This document shows positions 50,101 through 64,000 of a DNA stretch of 64,000 nt, one piece after another; position 1 is the first letter of the stretch; every line of letters starts with the position of its first letter. A program made the translations under genes and the position numbers. A model generated the notes under the pieces. The model ran no database searches, had not been told where the DNA came from, and saw only the letters and a list, made by a program, of their open reading frames with translations. This DNA is from Steroidobacter gossypii. Lineage in GTDB: Bacteria; Pseudomonadota; Gammaproteobacteria; Steroidobacterales; Steroidobacteraceae. Location: positions 355,093-419,092 of the forward strand of contig NZ_JAEVLS010000008.1 of NCBI RefSeq assembly GCF_016801985.1. Direction: 5' to 3'.

Positions 50101-50174
50101 GGCTCGGTAGCAAAGTGGCCATGCAGCGGTTTGCAAAGCCGCCCACGCTGGTTCGATTCCGGCCCGAGCCTCCA
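50101..50174 (+). tRNA. tRNA-Cys (anticodon GCA)
   Basis: Full 74-nt cloverleaf. Acceptor stem GGCTCGG/CCGAGCC is perfect, followed by discriminator U and encoded CCA (50172-50174). The anticodon stem GCGGT/GCCGC encloses loop TTGCAAA with GCA at 50133-50135. The T-arm GCTGG-TTCGATT-CCGGC is intact. The D-arm matches the bacterial tRNA-Cys layout (AGCAAAGTGGCCATGC). It has the tRNA-Cys identity elements U73 and GCA. It lies about 100 nt downstream of ops-like element 3 and upstream of the broken cysS, inside a PKS cluster. It may be the host's normal tRNA-Cys or a dedicated copy; the cysteine context of the cluster makes the second attractive. Confidence 0.95.
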
Positions 50175-50328
50175 TTCCGGTTCCTGCATCACATCGCATC
50201 GGGCAGCTGTTCGCTCGAGATATCGTGCGACGAGATGAATGCGCTCTACCGTGCTTACTATGATGGGCGGGAAGATCGTCTGGCTCCGCTGTCAAACCAC
50301 GGGCCCGCGCTCAAGCAACACGAACTCA

Positions 50329-50975
50329 TCTGCTCTGAGTCCACGAATCCGGAACAATTCACGACGCATGAACCTGGCGTCGTGCGCATGTATGTGTGCG
50401 GCGATACGGTTTATGACTTTGTCACGTCGGCCATGCGCGTTCGAAAGTCGTTTTCGATGTCGTGCGGCGGTACCTGCACTATCGCGGCTATTGAGTGAGC
50501 TTCGTTCGCAACATCACCGATATCGACGAAAAGATCATCAAGCGCGCGGCTGAGAATGGCGAAAGCATTCAGTCGCTCGCCAAGCAATTCATCGCGGCCA
50601 TGCATGGGGAGTACGACCTCCTCAATATTTTGCGCCCGACGCATGAACCTAGAACGACCGAGCATATTGCCGGCGTTGTCGCCATGACCTAGCGGCTCAT
50701 CGACAAAGGAAGACGCCTACGTCGCCGCCCGACGGCGACGTGCTGTATTCGGTGTGGATCGAGGGCTGCCGAAAATCAGTCGGGTCGGGCGATGGACGGC
50801 CGGACTGGCATATCGAATGTTCAGCGATGTCGCCCGACGTGCTGGCGCGGCGACCGATGAGACGTTTGCGGCCGCGTGTATGCACTACGGCTTCGTCAAC
50901 GTGGATGACGACAAATTGTCGAAGTCCCTCGGCAACTTCTTTCGTATTCGCGATGTACTGATGTCGGGCTGTTGA
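50329..50975 (+). pseudogene. broken second cysS
   Basis: Fragments of CysRS in different frames: HEPGVVRMYVCGDTVYDF, then a frameshift; [20 protein letters not shown] after a TGA in the former frame; [22 protein letters not shown]; a TAG at 50690; [17 protein letters not shown] after an internal deletion; and [20 protein letters not shown] to the end. It lacks the HIGH region in frame, most of the core and the C-terminal domain, so it is dead. It keeps Lys in KIIKR, unlike the intact gene at 12831. It is clearly diverged from that gene, so it is not a recent duplicate. Confidence 0.85.
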
Positions 50976-51049
50976 GTCATACCCAGCCGCCGCGCGACGG
51001 CGAGCCAAGTCCTCGCAGTCGTCGACTTCTACAGGAATAGTTAAAGCGC

Positions 51050-61456
<10,407 letters not shown>

Positions 61457-61461
61457 TTCCC

Positions 61462-64000
61462 ATGAAAGACTCTTTGCTGCCGATCTATCGCGCGGTCTCG
61501 GAGGGCCGCGTGACGCAAGCGGACGCCTTGGAAAAGATCAAGGCGCTGAAACAGCAGCGGCGCGATTTCGTGCCAGAGCTGTTGCTTGCGACACGCCAGT
61601 GGGTGCCCATGCGCGTGTCCAATCCGACGCGCTCCACGAATCGATCCCGCAAGGTTCTGGTTTGGGGTCTGTCGAGCGACATCGTGGGCTCGCTGCGCAG
61701 CCGGCTGGATTGCGAGTTGAGGGAGATCGCCTCCCAGCGTGCGGCGGCGGTGGACGTTGCATTCAGCGACGCAGCAGTAGAGTGCTTTGATGCAATCAAG
61801 TCGCTGCTGTCGGCGCAGAAGGCCGAGCACGCGGGCTTGTTGCAGCTAGTCGTGGCGGAAGCATCGGCCGTGTCGGTAGCAGTGGGGCTCGAAGCGCTGT
61901 TGAGAACCGCAAACGAAGAGAATCCTGCGTTGGGGGTACAACTTCTGCAGGTGCCTGCCGACGTTGATGCCACGGAGCTTCAGCTCCTTTGCGAACGCGA
62001 GGCGGCTTTGCTCGATCAAATTTCCGTGCGTTACCGCCGCGAGCGTGGTGTGCTCGAACGGCAGGTGATGCGCTGGCAAACCAAGGTCGCGCAGTCCGGC
62101 GGGCCGGTGATCTTCAAAGAGGCTGGTTGTTATTTGATCACCGGCGGCGCCGGCGGCATCGGCCTGCAGTTCGCACGTGAGATCGCCCTGCGAACCGCGA
62201 GCGCAACCATCGTGCTGGCCGGACGCTCCGAGCCGTCGGCCAAGGTGGCGGAGGACCTCCGCACGATCGCGGCACGAGGGCATCGGATCGAGTATGTCTC
62301 TGTGGATGTCACAAACGCCGAGGCGGTCGAGACGCTGGTCCGCCGACTTGAAACGGAGGGGCGGCCGCTCAATGGCATCATCCATTGCGCCGGCATCACT
62401 CGCGACAACTTCATCATTCGCAAGCCTATTGACGAATTCGCGACGGTGTTGGCCCCGAAGGTCACCGGAACCGTCAATCTGGATCGGGCGACTCGCCATA
62501 CCGCGCTGGATTTCCTGGTGCTGTGCTCATCCGTGGCAGCGTGTTGGGGGAATGGCGGTCAGGCCGATTACGCCGCAGCGAACGGCTTCATGGATGCATT
62601 CGCTCAGCATCGCAACCGGCTGGTGCAGGACGGGGAACGCCGTGGCCGTACCTTGTCCGTGAACTGGCCGCTGTGGCAGGACGGCGGAATGAGCCTCGAC
62701 GCGGCCACCTGGCAGCGGTTGCAGAGCCGTACCGGTATGCGGCCGCTACAAACGACGTCCGCGATGCGTGCGTTGTATGAGGGTTTTGCAATCGCTTGCG
62801 ATCAGCTGCTCGTCATGGAAGGTGAGCTCTCGAGCATGCAGACGCTGCTCGATGAATCCGACGTGAAAGTCGCTGGTGCCGATGAAACACCCGCGCCGAG
62901 CGCTCGTGCGCCTGTGGCTAGCATCCACACGGACGCGGCCTTCAAGGCGAAGGCCCTGGAATACCTGTGCCAGCAGTTTTCCCGAGTGCTGAAGATTCCC
63001 GTCGCCAAGTTGCGGCCGCACGCCCCGCTGGAGCAATACGGGATGGACTCGATTCTGGCCATGAAGCTGGTGAGTCACCTGGAAACCCTGTTCGGCAGAT
63101 TGCCCAAGACGCTGGCGTTCGAGTATCAAACCATCGCGGAGTTGAGCGAATATTTCTGCAGTTCCCATGCCGCGCGCCTTGCGGAGGCGCTCGCGCCTGC
63201 GGATTCTTCGCGTTCGGTCGCGGCGCCGCGTGTCGCTGGAAAACGTTTGCAGGAAGATCGAAACGCAGCCTTCGACGCGCGGCGCAGTTCGAAATTGCAG
63301 CAATCCTCGAAAGCGCAGCCATCCTCGTCAGTGGCTCACGTCAAGGATGCCGAGCCGATCGCCATCATCGGGCTCAGCGGGCGGTATCCCGATGCATGGA
63401 ATCTCGACGAATATTGGCAGAATCTGAAGCAAGGCAAGGACTGTATCGGCGAGGTGCCACCGCAACGTTGGCGCTGGCAGGACTACTACCGCGGTGACGC
63501 GGCCTCACCGGGACCACACAGCAGCAAATGGGGCGGCTTCATCAGCGGCGCGGATGAATTCGATCCGCAGTTCTTCAATATCTCGCCGCGCGAGGCGCCG
63601 TATATCGATCCGCAGGAACGATTGTTCCTGCAACATGCATGGATGGCGATGGAGGATGCGGGTTACACGCGCAAGAGCCTGCAAGTCCCTCGTGCGAATG
63701 GGCTGGCGGGTCAGGTGGGCGTGTACGTCGGGGTGATGTACGGCGAATACAACCGTTCGGGCAGTCTCGCGAGCATCGCCAATCGCGTCTCCTATGTGCT
63801 GAATCTGCACGGGCCGAGCATGACGCTGGACACGATGTGCTCATCGTCGCTGACGGCGATTCATCTGGCATGCCAGGACCTGCGCACCGGCGGCACGGAT
63901 CTGGCCATTGCCGGCGGCGTGAACCTGAGCATCCATCCGGGCAAGTACAGCATGCTGAGCGCCGGGCAGTTCATCTCGAGTGCGGGGCACTGCCAGAGCT
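61462..64000 (+). CDS. PKS-D: trans-AT PKS, N-terminal part (runs off the right edge)
   Basis: The ATG at 61462, five bases after PKS-C, opens a frame with no stop to base 64000. Residues 1-35 (MKDSLLPIYRAVSEGRVTQA) are an N-terminal docking helix pair that should meet the C-terminal docking segment of PKS-C. KR about 40-430 (GGAGGIGLQFA, CSSVAACWGNGGQADYAAAN) reduces the chain from the KS-DH at the end of PKS-C, so one module is split between the two proteins. ACP about 490-570 (EQYGMDSILAM). KS from about 630 to the edge, with active-site Cys in LDTMCSSS near 793. No AT is seen. Confidence 0.9.
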   Translation, partial: MKDSLLPIYRAVSEGRVTQADALEKIKALKQQRRDFVPELLLATRQWVPMRVSNPTRSTNRSRKVLVWGLSSDIVGSLRSRLDCELREIASQRAAAVDVAFSDAAVECFDAIKSLLSAQKAEHAGLLQLVVAEASAVSVAVGLEALLRTANEENPALGVQLLQVPADVDATELQLLCEREAALLDQISVRYRRERGVLERQVMRWQTKVAQSGGPVIFKEAGCYLITGGAGGIGLQFAREIALRTASATIVLAGRSEPSAKVAEDLRTIAARGHRIEYVSVDVTNAEAVETLVRRLETEGRPLNGIIHCAGITRDNFIIRKPIDEFATVLAPKVTGTVNLDRATRHTALDFLVLCSSVAACWGNGGQADYAAANGFMDAFAQHRNRLVQDGERRGRTLSVNWPLWQDGGMSLDAATWQRLQSRTGMRPLQTTSAMRALYEGFAIACDQLLVMEGELSSMQTLLDESDVKVAGADETPAPSARAPVASIHTDAAFKAKALEYLCQQFSRVLKIPVAKLRPHAPLEQYGMDSILAMKLVSHLETLFGRLPKTLAFEYQTIAELSEYFCSSHAARLAEALAPADSSRSVAAPRVAGKRLQEDRNAAFDARRSSKLQQSSKAQPSSSVAHVKDAEPIAIIGLSGRYPDAWNLDEYWQNLKQGKDCIGEVPPQRWRWQDYYRGDAASPGPHSSKWGGFISGADEFDPQFFNISPREAPYIDPQERLFLQHAWMAMEDAGYTRKSLQVPRANGLAGQVGVYVGVMYGEYNRSGSLASIANRVSYVLNLHGPSMTLDTMCSSSLTAIHLACQDLRTGGTDLAIAGGVNLSIHPGKYSMLSAGQFISSAGHCQS

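Noticed and set aside
50101..50174. Treating the tRNA-Cys as a pseudo-tRNA because it lies by a dead cysS
   Set aside because: All stems pair, the anticodon loop is normal and CCA is encoded, so it appears functional.

Overview
The window is high-GC bacterial DNA with no eukaryotic or phage-genome character. Proteins with signal peptides, an outer-membrane barrel, an RND/MMPL exporter, LolA-like and TrbB-like sequences point to a Gram-negative proteobacterium. A gammaproteobacterium of the Xanthomonadales/Steroidobacter kind is my best guess, but the sequence does not fix the genus.

Layout. (1) 1-11.8 kb is a mixed left flank: the C-terminal part of an ATPase/TPR regulator, a PAP2-like membrane protein, an ankyrin-type protein lying on a broken trbB, a P450, an alpha/beta hydrolase, a response-regulator remnant, SnoaL-like, DoxX and AraC genes, an ABM-domain membrane protein, an isochorismatase-type hydrolase, an AAC(6')-type acetyltransferase and an integrase remnant. 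(2) 11.8-16.1 kb is a control and cysteine block: two paralogous NusG/RfaH-type (UpxY/LoaP-like) antiterminators flank an intact cysteinyl-tRNA synthetase and a metallophosphoesterase. (3) 16.1-29.5 kb holds PKS-A with an N-terminal ACP-DUF-(cysteine lyase-like) segment, then an AMP-ligase, an SDR and a free ACP. (4) 29.5-41.2 kb holds PKS-B, an outer-membrane barrel, an aminotransferase and a terminal ACP-KS0-ACP-TE protein. (5) 41.3-48.5 kb holds an RND exporter, a LolA-like protein, a GMC oxidoreductase, a START-domain protein and a second P450. (6) 48.5-51 kb holds a PksD/PedC-like acyl hydrolase, then a relic region with a good tRNA-Cys(GCA) and a broken second cysS. (7) 51-64 kb holds PKS-C (methyltransferase, three crotonase domains, tandem ACPs) and the start of PKS-D, which runs off the right edge.

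None of the PKS modules carries an acyltransferase domain, so this is a trans-AT PKS cluster. The malonyl transferase and the HMG-synthase cassette for beta-branching are not in the window. PKS-C carries the beta-branching hardware and PKS-A an ACP followed by a domain resembling the MprF/DUF2156 aminoacyl-transferase fold and a PLP beta-eliminating lyase. That is the layout of the sulfur-installing DUF-SH didomain of leinamycin-type synthases. The cluster also carries its own CysRS and a tRNA-Cys, which suggests dedicated cysteine handling: cysteine persulfide supply, Cys-tRNA supply, or self-resistance.

Three intergenic leaders share one design. A TTGACA-type promoter is followed about 42-43 nt later by a 23-nt element with core GGGCGGAGC(G/C)T(A/G)CCCG, then a hairpin with a 10-nt loop. 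The core resembles the RfaH ops site (GGCGGTAGCGTG) apart from one missing T. I infer that the two NusG paralogs load at these sites and carry RNA polymerase through the long PKS operons.
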